Shown: one piece after another, positions 46,126 through 54,834 of the stretch
How positions within the stretch are numbered: position 1 is the first letter of the stretch
How the letters are laid out: every line of letters starts with the position of its first letter
From: an uncultured Flavobacteriaceae bacterium
GTDB lineage: Bacteria; Bacteroidota; Bacteroidia; Flavobacteriales; Flavobacteriaceae
Direction: 5' to 3'
Length of the DNA: 64,000 nt
Assembly (NCBI GenBank): GCA_947500385.1
Contig: CANMSA010000016.1
Span: forward strand, 62,001-126,000
Made by a program: the position numbers and the translations under genes
Notes under the pieces: generated by a model
The model's input: the letters and a program-made list of their open reading frames with translations, nothing else
Database searches by the model: none
Told to the model about the DNA's origin: nothing

Positions 46126-48183
46126 CTACTTTGGCGGGGTACCCATCCCAACCGTGGCTTCCCTAAACCAAACTTCGGTGTAGCAACCATTCTCATACTG
46201 CTTTGGAATATCGCCCCCATACGTTTCTGCACCCGCGCACCAAACCATATTTTTTTCAGGGCTCTTACCGTTGGTCTGGTTATAAGCACCTTGTTTAAAA
46301 TAGTTTAACTCACCACTATACGCACTCGCCCGTTCAATACCATCTTGCCCTATGGGTACAAACAGTTTTTGCACCTGTGCAGGCAGGCTCGATTTTCTTG
46401 TATACTCGGAAGAAATTAAATTCTTGGTAAAGGTTTTTGTTGCATGATTATCACTGGTAAAGGTGAGGTACATGACCCCCTTATATACATTAACTTCGTA
46501 ACTGAATTCCTCTCCTAACGCAATCCCGTCAGTAGGTTCGGCCGGGTATTCATTTTTGGCTGGCCCGACAACGGACATGTCATGGCCCCATACCGGGGTC
46601 GAATAATCCCATCTCCCAGAATTATCATCTCCCGCCGTATTGATCTCATAATTCCAAAAAACAGATCCCTTGGTATGCCCCGGGAATTTCTTGTAGAATA
46701 TTTTTAAAGGCTCATTTTCATGCCCTTCGCCACTATGGATCTGACCGACCACCGTAGCATAAGCGGCCGCCACCCGGGCATCTCCGGAGACCGAGACCTG
46801 CATTACCTTACAGGTACCCGTTAAGCGCCCGCCTTCTTCAGGTGTCCATTCTCTTTTTTCATGCAATTCGGTTCTCGTATTACTGGAATTTTTGGAGGTT
46901 ACTCCCGAATTTGGTGTTTTGTACACTACCCAGCGCCGCGTGCCATCGATAACGGTATAGAAGAAATCAGGATGTTGAAAATTGACCAGGTTTTCCGCGG
47001 TGGTCCCGTCCCCCATCAATATTTTAAAGTTATCCATGAAAGGAATCACTTCATTGGGGTACACCGTTTTGGCACTTAAACCATCATTGGCTTCGAAATA
47101 CCCGGCATTGGAAATAGCATCATCACTAATGGTAATCTGGGCCGATTTAAACCATACTTCCGCAAAATTCCCATCTGCGTATTGTTTTTGAAGGTCACCG
47201 CCGTGGGTTTGGGCGCCAGAACACCATACCTTATTTACTTTGGGATCCTTTCCATTGGTTTGGTTGTAACACCCCAACTTAAAAAAGAGGCCTTCGTCCG
47301 AATAGGCATTTTTCCGTTCTACACCATCTTGACCTATCGGCACAAATAGTTTTTCAACCTGTTCCGGCATCCCTGATGGTTCGGCATACTCAGAGGAAAT
47401 AAGGTTTTTCGTAAAGGTCTTGGTTTCATGTCCTTCACTCGTAAAGGTCAGGTGCATCATACCATCCTTAATTACTACTTCATAGTTGAACGCCTCCCCC
47501 AACGCAATACCATCTTCCGGTTCTGGCGGAAATGTATTTTCGTCCGTACCGACCACCGAAAAATCATAGCCCCAAATGGGATAGGAATAATCCCATCTTC
47601 GTGAATTGTCGTCACCGGCGGTATTTATTTCATAATTCCAAAAGACAGAACCTTTGGTATGGCCGGGAAACTTTTTGTAAAATATTTTCAGGGGTTCGTT
47701 TTCATGACCGTCCGCACTGTGAATCTGGCCCACCACTACCGAGTAGGTGGCCGCAACGCGTGGATCACCGGTGGTCGAAACATTCATGACTTTTAGGGTT
47801 GCGTTCATTTTGGCCTCGGTATTTGGTACCCATTTTTTCAATTGGGCGAGCTCGGTTCTCGTGTTGTTCGAGGTGCCGTGGGTATTGCCCGCATTGGGCG
47901 ACTTAAATACTACCCAATCACCCTGCTCGTCTGATGTTGCATAAAAGAAATCCTTGTTTTCATAGTCAACCGCCTGGCCCACATTGGTACCATCACCAAG
48001 AATTAAATTCCAATGCTCGAAAAATGGTATCACATCATTTGCATTCTTCGCGATGGTAGATTTTTCACTCCCCTCTATCTCATGCTCCTTCTTATTTGTG
48101 TCTCCACAACTTCCTAACAAGAAAACGCCACTTATCAATAGTAAAGAATGGGCAAAAGTAGATTTCATTATGCTGTAGTTCAT
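46126..48183 (-). CDS. Alginate lyase with two tandem PL7 domains, lipoprotein
   Basis: The frame is open from 48342, but that start lies over the operator. I set the start at 48183 (MNYSIMKSTFAHS), with 48168 as the alternative. The 685-residue lipoprotein (LLGSC) has two PL7 domains (about 45-360 and 375-685). Each has the full catalytic set: NTRTEL, VVGQIHS, and FFKLGCYNQTNG or YFKQGAYNQTNG. The domains share a 36-residue identical stretch after the QIH motif while the DNA differs at many third positions. They differ from the two single-domain PL7 proteins in the locus. The gene starts the operon with kdgF and an SDR. Confidence 0.92.
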   Translation of the reverse strand: MNYSIMKSTFAHSLLLISGVFLLGSCGDTNKKEHEIEGSEKSTIAKNANDVIPFFEHWNLILGDGTNVGQAVDYENKDFFYATSDEQGDWVVFKSPNAGNTHGTSNNTRTELAQLKKWVPNTEAKMNATLKVMNVSTTGDPRVAATYSVVVGQIHSADGHENEPLKIFYKKFPGHTKGSVFWNYEINTAGDDNSRRWDYSYPIWGYDFSVVGTDENTFPPEPEDGIALGEAFNYEVVIKDGMMHLTFTSEGHETKTFTKNLISSEYAEPSGMPEQVEKLFVPIGQDGVERKNAYSDEGLFFKLGCYNQTNGKDPKVNKVWCSGAQTHGGDLQKQYADGNFAEVWFKSAQITISDDAISNAGYFEANDGLSAKTVYPNEVIPFMDNFKILMGDGTTAENLVNFQHPDFFYTVIDGTRRWVVYKTPNSGVTSKNSSNTRTELHEKREWTPEEGGRLTGTCKVMQVSVSGDARVAAAYATVVGQIHSGEGHENEPLKIFYKKFPGHTKGSVFWNYEINTAGDDNSGRWDYSTPVWGHDMSVVGPAKNEYPAEPTDGIALGEEFSYEVNVYKGVMYLTFTSDNHATKTFTKNLISSEYTRKSSLPAQVQKLFVPIGQDGIERASAYSGELNYFKQGAYNQTNGKSPEKNMVWCAGAETYGGDIPKQYENGCYTEVWFREATVGMGTPPK

Positions 48184-48611
48184 GTTACTTTTTTGTATTT
48201 GTTGCCTGTGGCGTGTGCTAGTACTAGACTCGGCTTTTTTAACAGCCCTTATATTTTGCCAATGTTTGAAATGAGACGTACGTACTAATAAAAACGCCTT
48301 ATCGTAGAACGAACTTATCCCTGTTGCAAATTGGTTTACCAAATTGGTTTACCAAAAATACGGCTATTTCTAAGATTCACAAATTTTTAACAATAAATCG
48401 ACCAATATTGTTTAAAAATACCCTCTTTTACCGATGAATAGCATTAAATGGACACTACAGTCTCCCGAGCAACTTTTTTCTTCGAAGGTTTTCTCCGTTG
48501 AAATTATCATCCCCCCTTAGCGCGAACGGCACTGCTTTTTGTTCCGCGATACAAGAGGTATTCCCGTTCCGCAACGGTGCTATTAAACGGGACGTGCAAT
48601 TATACGCTTGC
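48184..48611. other. Intergenic region between PL6 and double-PL7 genes
   Basis: About 430 bp without a convincing gene. The left part is the leader of the double PL7 gene, followed by its operator and promoter (48331-48383). The right part (48384-48611) is the 3-prime flank of the PL6 gene; I see no clear terminator there. A short plus-strand frame (48498-48710) runs antisense into PL6 and looks like chance. Confidence 0.5.
48331..48383 (-). promoter_or_regulatory. Double operator and promoter of the double-PL7/kdgF/SDR operon
   Basis: Two identical perfect operator copies TTGGTTTACCAA (48331-48342 and 48344-48355) lie 13 bp apart. On the minus strand TTTG (48383-48380), exactly 19 bp, then TATTTTTG (48360-48353) is a full match to the Bacteroidota promoter. 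The -7 element overlaps the upstream operator copy, so binding should repress. Confidence 0.85.
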
Positions 48612-50933
48612 CTAGTACATGAGTTTGAGCGGAAGGTTTTCTTCGGTGATGATCTTGCCCGAATTTTCCATTTCGTTGTTTGCCTGGGAATTATTTTTTG
48701 CCCCCCATAGTTGGGCGATCAATTTTACTTTGTTGTTCAGAAATCGATTCCCCGATAGCTGTACATTGATAATACCATAGGTATTGAGCAACATCCCGTT
48801 TTCCTCTTTTGCACCGCATTGCACAAAGGAACTGTTCGTAACAATCAAATTGCCACCAACAGTAGATTCATCGTACCCTCCTCTATAATAGTCGATTACG
48901 TTTTTATCGACCTTTTCAAATCTACAGTTATGAATCAATACATTTTCTGCATTGTATTCGCCACGGTCATCCGTTTCTTCCGACAGCTCTAACCCATTGG
49001 AGCAGTTTTTAATCAAGGTGGAATTGAATTCAATAAATTCGGAGAACGAGTACTTATATCCCTTGAGAACATAGTCAAAATCAAGGATTTCACAATCCAC
49101 GACCGTAAGATTGTATAGGCTTGACATCTTGTTCTTTAAACTGGCAAACGCGTATTGTTGCCCCGTCCCTTTCAGGTGAATACCTATAAGGGTAAGGGCT
49201 CCCTTCGGATGCATTTCAAATACGGGGGTCTTAGGCATTCCATGATACTGAATTATCGCTTTCTTCGTGGCATCCGCAGTCATTATACGAAGGGTCTTGT
49301 CGATTTTCAAAGATGCCTTCAACTTATATAGGTCGGAGGTCAACAGTAGGGTATCGCCACTTTTAGCGTTTAGAATCGCCTTCCTCAACTGGGTTACTGA
49401 ACGGACTCGGTGTATCTTGGAAGCACCCCTATTTGAAGCGCTTTGAGAATACCAGTCCGGGCCGTATTGAGAAGTATCCATCAAATTGGGTTTCGTAGCC
49501 GGTATCCCGGAAATCGCACCGACCCAATTATGACGTTCCCGTGAATTGCCCAATAAATCGGTTTTGATCCGATCGAACTCGAAACCTTGGTACGGTTTAA
49601 AATTCGATAGGCCCTTTCCCGGCACCAAGATATTTTTCGCTAGTTCCGAAAGGGAGAATCCGTTACTTTCGATTCCGGGAAGCTCTTTAAAGATAACACC
49701 TTGATTATTGATTACGTTTTTTTGGAAATCGATACCGTCTAAAGAATCATGGGCTACGACAGGTTGCACATCACCGGCATCATTATAGATAAGATTGTTG
49801 GCCAAAATGGTACGAATAGGTCGCGCCGACCTTATTTCGGAGGGTGGGAGAATATCTTTTTGGTCTACGTTAGATCCCACTCCGAACTGCCATGGGGAAG
49901 TACAATTTACCCAGGAATTGTGGGCCACCACAACATCGGTAACCTGTATATATCTGTTTAGGGGTGATTTTGGAATACCGTTCATTACTGCAAGCGGACT
50001 TCTAAACGTTTTCCCTTTGAGGTTATAGAAATAATTGTTGGTCACCCAATGTCCTGTACCTATTAATCGTACACCCCCTATCTGCTCGGAATGCACATCG
50101 CCTATAAAGTAGTTTCCATCAATGATACAGTAGTTGCCATGTCTGGTCACCAAGGAGCCTTCACTTTTGTGAAAAATATTGTTTCTAAACTCATTAAAAT
50201 TTGACTTGCTGGAAATAACCTCCACTTCACCGTTGCATCGATCAAAAAAATTGTTGGCGACCAGTGTATAACTTGGGGCCATGGAAGTATAACTATTACC
50301 AAGTTGTATGGTTTCCGCACTGGGGCCGCCCTTTGGAGGTCTTGGCCCAAAATAATTATGATGTATGCGATGATAATTCTTAATGCTTCTGTTTCCTTCC
50401 AGATCGACCCTAATGGTAGGCCCCCTATTAGATTTACCGGCAATATAACAGTGATCAAGCTCGTTGTATCGCCCTCGTAGCAGCACCCAAAGATCCGTTA
50501 GGTTTCGTTGGTCCTTATTATAGTCCAGGATGACACAATTGGTAATTCGGGAGTGATTGGCAACCGTATCCCGATCAATTGCAAACTCGATAACGGCATT
50601 GGAAGGAGAAGCACCATTGGTAAAATACAAACCGCTGACGATCAAGTACTCACCCCCGAGTTTCAAATCCGATTTTCCGCCGATTCGAACCTCCCCGGCA
50701 GTTTCCGCCCTCAAGGTTATCGGCCGCGTCTCTTCGCCATACCCCACAAATCGGATGCTCACATCATCCCAATTCCCGTTGGCCATTACTATCTCATCTC
50801 CCGGATTTGCACTGGCCAGTGCCGTATTCAATGCTTGGATATCTTTTACATATGTGCGCTTTCCATTCCCATTTTTGGCAAATGAACACCATAAAAGGAG
50901 GGTGCTAATCAGTACTAAACTATGTTTTATCAT
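48612..50933 (-). CDS. PL6 alginate lyase, two beta-helix regions, exported
   Basis: The 773-residue protein has a signal peptide (LWCSFA) and an N-terminal parallel beta-helix typical of PL6 (chondroitinase B/AlyGC family). The catalytic Lys243 (VISSKSNFNEFRNN) and Arg264 (LVTRHGNY) are 21 residues apart, as in the family. A Glu in GEVEVISS and QLGNS belong to the calcium/active-site region. A second beta-helix region begins near 500, as in the two-domain AlyGC type. The enzyme depolymerises alginate, often with an exolytic or MG/poly-M preference. It is transcribed alone from its own operator-promoter. Confidence 0.94.
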   Translation of the reverse strand: MIKHSLVLISTLLLWCSFAKNGNGKRTYVKDIQALNTALASANPGDEIVMANGNWDDVSIRFVGYGEETRPITLRAETAGEVRIGGKSDLKLGGEYLIVSGLYFTNGASPSNAVIEFAIDRDTVANHSRITNCVILDYNKDQRNLTDLWVLLRGRYNELDHCYIAGKSNRGPTIRVDLEGNRSIKNYHRIHHNYFGPRPPKGGPSAETIQLGNSYTSMAPSYTLVANNFFDRCNGEVEVISSKSNFNEFRNNIFHKSEGSLVTRHGNYCIIDGNYFIGDVHSEQIGGVRLIGTGHWVTNNYFYNLKGKTFRSPLAVMNGIPKSPLNRYIQVTDVVVAHNSWVNCTSPWQFGVGSNVDQKDILPPSEIRSARPIRTILANNLIYNDAGDVQPVVAHDSLDGIDFQKNVINNQGVIFKELPGIESNGFSLSELAKNILVPGKGLSNFKPYQGFEFDRIKTDLLGNSRERHNWVGAISGIPATKPNLMDTSQYGPDWYSQSASNRGASKIHRVRSVTQLRKAILNAKSGDTLLLTSDLYKLKASLKIDKTLRIMTADATKKAIIQYHGMPKTPVFEMHPKGALTLIGIHLKGTGQQYAFASLKNKMSSLYNLTVVDCEILDFDYVLKGYKYSFSEFIEFNSTLIKNCSNGLELSEETDDRGEYNAENVLIHNCRFEKVDKNVIDYYRGGYDESTVGGNLIVTNSSFVQCGAKEENGMLLNTYGIINVQLSGNRFLNNKVKLIAQLWGAKNNSQANNEMENSGKIITEENLPLKLMY

Positions 50934-51045
50934 TTCACTTATTTCAGTGTTTTTATAGAATTCCTTTAAACAGCTATCAATTGGTTGTTTGCATTTTTAT
51001 ACGCACTGGTTATAAAAAAGTTTTACTAAGAGTCTGTTTTTATAA

Positions 51046-51097
51046 TTGGTTAACCAAATTGGTAAACCAAAAATACATATATTTGTAATATCCGCAA
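51046..51097 (-). promoter_or_regulatory. Double operator and promoter of the PL6 gene, in divergent region
   Basis: Operator copies TTGGTTAACCAA (51046-51057) and TTGGTAAACCAA (51059-51070) lie 13 bp apart. On the minus strand TTG (51097-51095), 19 bp, then TATTTTTG (51075-51068) forms the promoter, with the -7 overlapping the operator. On the plus strand TATATTTG (51078-51085) could be a -7 element for the divergent isomerase gene, though its -33 partner is poor. Confidence 0.82.
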
Positions 51098-51142
51098 CTA
51101 TTTAACTATAAATCCGCAGACCAACCGTAAATCAGCCTTAAA

Positions 51143-52108
51143 ATGAAGGGTATCAAAAAAGTCTCCAGAAGAAATTTCACCAAGTTATCGGCTAGCGCGA
51201 TCGGCAGCATTCCCCTTATGGGTTTCAATACCGAACTGTTGAGTTCTCCACAAAACAGGTTCGATGAACTCAATGTAAATTTATTTTCCAAACACCTGCA
51301 ATTTCTTGACTATAACAACATGTCGGAAGCTGCGGCCGAAATGGGTTTTAATGGTCTTGACCTGACCGTTCGGGCAAAAGGTCATGTCTTACCCGAAAAG
51401 GTACTCGATGATTTGCCCAAAGCGGCGGAAGCGATGAAAAAACACGGGCTTCATACGCAACTACTGACTACCAATGTTTGGGATACGAACGGGAGCGAGC
51501 CCATAAATGTCCTGAAAACAGCAAGTAAATTAGGCTTTTCCCATTACCGAACTGGGTGGTTAACCTATCCTGAAGATAGAACGATCGAAGAAAGTCAGTT
51601 GATGTACGGGAAACAATTTAAAGACTTAGAACTCCTTAACAAAAATCTGAAGTTAATAGGTTGCTATCAAAACCATGCCGGAAAACATGTTGGAGCGCCT
51701 ATTTGGGACCTACTACCCATTTTAGAGGCTACAAACAACGAACATGTCGGATGCCAATATGATATAAGGCACGCCGTTGTTGAAGGGGGTACTAGCTGGG
51801 AACTCGGGTTACGGCTTATACGCCCTTTTATTAAAACAATCGTCATCAAAGATTTTAAATGGGGTCTGTCAAATGGAAAATGGAAGCCTATAAACACGCC
51901 TCTGGGAGAAGGGTCGGTTGACTTCGGTCGCTATTTTTCACTGCTTAAAAAATATCAAATCAACGTACCCATTTCACTCCACTTGGAATACGATTTAGGA
52001 GGCGCGGAACATGGGGACAAAAAAATAAAGATTGACAAAAAGATCGTTTTTGAACGGATGATCAAAGACTTGACCTTCCTAAGGGAAACGTGGCGACGAA
52101 CCAATTAA
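51143..52108 (+). CDS. Tat-exported sugar phosphate isomerase/epimerase-like TIM-barrel protein
   Basis: The 321-residue protein starts MKGIKKVSRRNFTKLSASAI, a twin-arginine signal, then a xylose-isomerase-like (AP endonuclease 2 family) barrel. NGLDLTVRAKGHVLP, GCYQNHAGKHVG, CQYDIRHAVVEGG, IVIKDFKW and SLHLEYDLGG mark the probable metal-binding strands. Relatives rearrange or epimerise sugars, but many are uncharacterised. It lies divergent from PL6 across a shared alginate operator and leads into an RraA-like gene. A role on alginate-derived products in the periplasm is inferred from this place only. Confidence 0.85.
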   Translation: MKGIKKVSRRNFTKLSASAIGSIPLMGFNTELLSSPQNRFDELNVNLFSKHLQFLDYNNMSEAAAEMGFNGLDLTVRAKGHVLPEKVLDDLPKAAEAMKKHGLHTQLLTTNVWDTNGSEPINVLKTASKLGFSHYRTGWLTYPEDRTIEESQLMYGKQFKDLELLNKNLKLIGCYQNHAGKHVGAPIWDLLPILEATNNEHVGCQYDIRHAVVEGGTSWELGLRLIRPFIKTIVIKDFKWGLSNGKWKPINTPLGEGSVDFGRYFSLLKKYQINVPISLHLEYDLGGAEHGDKKIKIDKKIVFERMIKDLTFLRETWRRTN

Positions 52109-52134
52109 AACAATATCATAAACATCTAAATCCT

Positions 52135-52845
52135 ATGGACAGTATATCCAATGCCACAATAGAAGATCTTAAAAAGGTAAGCACGGCAACCATTGCCACC
52201 TGTTTGTTTAAGAAAGGACTTAAAAACCAGTATATTCAAGGGGTACAGCCGTTACAATTGGGGGGCGCTACTATGGTGGGGCCTGCTTTTACCCTTCGAT
52301 ACATCCCGGCCCGTGAAGATTTGAATCCCATTGCCGTTTTTAAGGACAGATTACACCCGCAGCGCGTGGCGGTCGAAGAATGCCCTGAAGGCCATGTGTT
52401 GGTCTTTGATAGTAGAAAGGATGCTCGGGCGGCCTCCGCAGGGTCTATCCTAGCGACCCGTTTAATGGTACGCGGAGTAGCGGGCATGGTTACCGATGGT
52501 GGCTTTCGAGACTCCGGCGAAATAAGAGAATTGGATTTCCCCGCTTTCCATCAGGCACCCTCGGCCCCAACAAATTTAACCCTGCATCAAGCCATCGATA
52601 TCAATGTGCCGATCGCTTGCGGGGAGGCGGCCGTTTTTCCGGGAGATATTGTCGTGGGGGACGATGATGGAGTCATTGTGATTCCCGCAGCAATTGCCAA
52701 TGAGGTCGCAGCAGAATGTATTGAGATGACTTCGTACGAACAGTTCGTAATGGAGAAAGTGTTAGAGGGCACCCCCATCACGGGCCTTTACCCCCTTACG
52801 AATGAAAAAATCAAAGAAGCCTATAGAACACGAAAAAAACACTAG
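52135..52845 (+). CDS. RraA / HMG-aldolase family protein
   Basis: The ATG at 52135 (MDSISNATIEDL) is preferred over an upstream GTG at 52090 that overlaps the isomerase. The 236-residue protein matches the RraA-like family, with the active-site region VTDGGFRDSGEI and GDIVVGDDDGVIVIP. Well-studied members are class II aldolases of 4-hydroxy-4-methyl-2-oxoglutarate and oxaloacetate decarboxylases; others inhibit RNase E. The gene is 26 bp after the Tat isomerase gene, so a metabolic aldolase or decarboxylase role on a keto acid is likelier than RNase control. Confidence 0.88.
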   Translation: MDSISNATIEDLKKVSTATIATCLFKKGLKNQYIQGVQPLQLGGATMVGPAFTLRYIPAREDLNPIAVFKDRLHPQRVAVEECPEGHVLVFDSRKDARAASAGSILATRLMVRGVAGMVTDGGFRDSGEIRELDFPAFHQAPSAPTNLTLHQAIDINVPIACGEAAVFPGDIVVGDDDGVIVIPAAIANEVAAECIEMTSYEQFVMEKVLEGTPITGLYPLTNEKIKEAYRTRKKH

Positions 52846-53019
52846 GGTTTCACCACAGAACTCTTAATCAATAGTATTGCTTTAAAAACCATACAAACGA
52901 GGTCATACCGGCATAAAAAACGTACCGGCTCACGGTTTACTTTCTTAACTTTGAAAATGTTGGTCCAATATTGTTTTTGACTATTGCGCTGACTTGAATT
53001 CGAAAAAGCATTCAAGAAA

Positions 53020-53595
53020 ATGACCGAAGCGTTACTGAAAATTATCGGTGAAAATAAAGATCTAAGTATACAGGAAGTTCAGAATATCAATGACGCTTTT
53101 CAGTACTTGAAAGTTACCAAGAACACCCTAATCGAGACAGAGGGCAGCACACCCGAATATCTTTACTTTATCGTTTCGGGATGCATCCGTCTGTTTTACT
53201 TGAACGAGACAGGGAGCGAGGTAACCACTTTTTTAGGTAGTGAAAATGATTTTATCACTTCTTTCCTTTCGTTCATCCATCAGGAAAAATCGGCCGAAAG
53301 CATGGCCGCCATTACTGACTGCGAAGTGCTTAGGATCAAACATCCGGTCATGAAGGCCCTTATAGACAAAAGCGAAGGCTTTAAAGCCTTTAGCGTTACC
53401 ATCTTCGAGCATGCCATTGCAACCACAAATCAACGGGCAAATGATTTTGCCACCTTAAATGCTGAAAAAAGGTATGCGAAACTGGTAGAAAACAAACCAC
53501 ATTTAATACAAAATGTACCTTTACAGTATTTGGCTTCCTATTTAGGCGTTCAGCCGGAAAGCCTTAGTAGAATTCGTCGGAATTTTGTTTCCTAA
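53020..53595 (+). CDS. Crp/Fnr-family transcriptional regulator
   Basis: The 191-residue protein has a cyclic-nucleotide-binding-like beta-roll (about 25-115; LYFIVSGCIRLFYLNETGSEV). A short C-terminal winged helix (about 145-191; PLQYLASYLGVQPESLSRIRR) follows. The Cys clusters of FNR are absent, and the typical cAMP-binding RELA motif is not seen, so the signal is unknown. This type is common in Bacteroidota. It precedes the sterol-desaturase-family gene by 62 bp on the same strand and may control it. Confidence 0.9.
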   Translation: MTEALLKIIGENKDLSIQEVQNINDAFQYLKVTKNTLIETEGSTPEYLYFIVSGCIRLFYLNETGSEVTTFLGSENDFITSFLSFIHQEKSAESMAAITDCEVLRIKHPVMKALIDKSEGFKAFSVTIFEHAIATTNQRANDFATLNAEKRYAKLVENKPHLIQNVPLQYLASYLGVQPESLSRIRRNFVS

Positions 53596-53657
53596 CATTT
53601 GTTAAGTAGATTGTATCGATACTTGCCCAATTTTGTTGTCTCAATTTAAACAACGAA

Positions 53658-54437
53658 ATGGAGGTATTAAAATCAATCTTACAACTTATTCCGGAAGGAA
53701 TCATATCTGGCTTGGCCCTCAATGGCACGCTTATCGTCTTGGCTTATTTTTTGGTTTGGAAAAAGTACAAAGAGCGCTTGCGAAATTGGCGCATTCAACT
53801 AAAGGAAAAGGTAAACAATACCCAAATAAGAAGAGAATTGAAAAATTCACTCTATACCCTTCTTGTAGGGGCCTCCTTTAGTGCTGTTGTCATTTATCTT
53901 AGTACACTGGGCTATACCAAAATCTATATTGATATTACTGAATACAACCTCTTTTATTCTATTTTTGGATTCTTTATCCTATTAATTATCGATGATACAT
54001 GGTTTTATTGGATACATCGCCTGTTGCACCATCCCAGACTATACCGATTTGTACATAGGGAGCATCATAAGAGTATTGATACGAACCCGTTTACATCCAT
54101 GTCTTTTCATTTTCTTGAGCCCCTGCTCCTATCCTTATTGATACTCCCGGTATCTTTTGTCTTTCCGATATATGCCCCGGTACTTCTAGCATTACAGGTT
54201 TGGGGTATTCTTGATAATATCAAAGCACATTTGGGTTATGAGCTATATCCATCTTGGTGGAACAGGGGTACCTTTCGCTTCATGACCTCCAGTACACACC
54301 ATAATATGCATCACAGTAAATTTAAGGGGAATTATGGGCTTCATTTCCGGTTTTGGGACCGTTTAACGGGCACAGAATTTGTGGATTACGAAAGGGAGTA
54401 TGATAAAATTCAAGAACGTAAAAACAAAAACCCTTGA
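53658..54437 (+). CDS. Fatty acid hydroxylase / sterol desaturase family membrane oxygenase
   Basis: The 259-residue integral membrane protein has the three His clusters that hold a di-iron centre: WIHRLLHH, HREHHKS and THHNMHHSKF. Four or so hydrophobic segments surround them. The family hydroxylates or desaturates lipids, carotenoids or sterol-like molecules. The stop overlaps the TTG start of a small secreted protein gene, so the two are probably translated together. The lipid substrate is not evident. Confidence 0.92.
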   Translation: MEVLKSILQLIPEGIISGLALNGTLIVLAYFLVWKKYKERLRNWRIQLKEKVNNTQIRRELKNSLYTLLVGASFSAVVIYLSTLGYTKIYIDITEYNLFYSIFGFFILLIIDDTWFYWIHRLLHHPRLYRFVHREHHKSIDTNPFTSMSFHFLEPLLLSLLILPVSFVFPIYAPVLLALQVWGILDNIKAHLGYELYPSWWNRGTFRFMTSSTHHNMHHSKFKGNYGLHFRFWDRLTGTEFVDYEREYDKIQERKNKNP

Positions 54438-54784
54438 AGCGGCTATCAGCACTACTGCTATTACTTTCATCTATGGGCCTTTTTTCGCAAACCACCTTAT
54501 CGGGAATCTGGTTCGATAGCGATCATCCTGAAAAGGAAGTGCACATGTACGTTCGGGAGGATGATAAAGTATACGGTACGAACCCAGCAGGCGATTTGGT
54601 CTTCAAAGCACTTTCGTACGACTTCAAAAACGAAGTATTCAAAGGCTTTATTGTGTCTCCTGAAAACGGAAAAGCCTTCCCGATTGAAATTGAACAGGCA
54701 GGCCCGGACATTTTCACCTTCGAAATCAAACAATTTGTAGTTAAGAAAAAGTTCAAGTTCAGAAGAAAAGAAGGTACGCGATAA
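54434..54784 (+). CDS. Small secreted DUF2147-like protein
   Basis: The 116-residue product starts at a TTG that overlaps the stop of the desaturase gene (TTGA), and no ATG precedes the signal peptide (LLLLLSSMGLFSQ). The mature part (LSGIWFDSDHPEKEVHMYVR, and KVYGTNPAGDLV) resembles DUF2147, a beta-rich domain common in Bacteroidota next to lipid-related genes. Its function is unknown. Coupling with the desaturase suggests a related envelope role. Confidence 0.75.
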   Translation: MKRLSALLLLLSSMGLFSQTTLSGIWFDSDHPEKEVHMYVREDDKVYGTNPAGDLVFKALSYDFKNEVFKGFIVSPENGKAFPIEIEQAGPDIFTFEIKQFVVKKKFKFRRKEGTR

Positions 54785-54834
54785 ACCTTTACAAACGTTA
54801 AAAGCCTGTATTCCTAACCTGCGTATATAAGCCA

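Noticed and set aside
46126-48342. Start of the double PL7 gene at 48342
   Set aside because: The first 53 codons would overlap the operator and the -7 promoter element and give no signal peptide; starting at 48183 or 48168 gives a proper lipoprotein signal.
48498-48710. Plus-strand frame antisense to the PL6 end
   Set aside because: It overlaps PL6 coding sequence, has no start context and no recognisable pattern.
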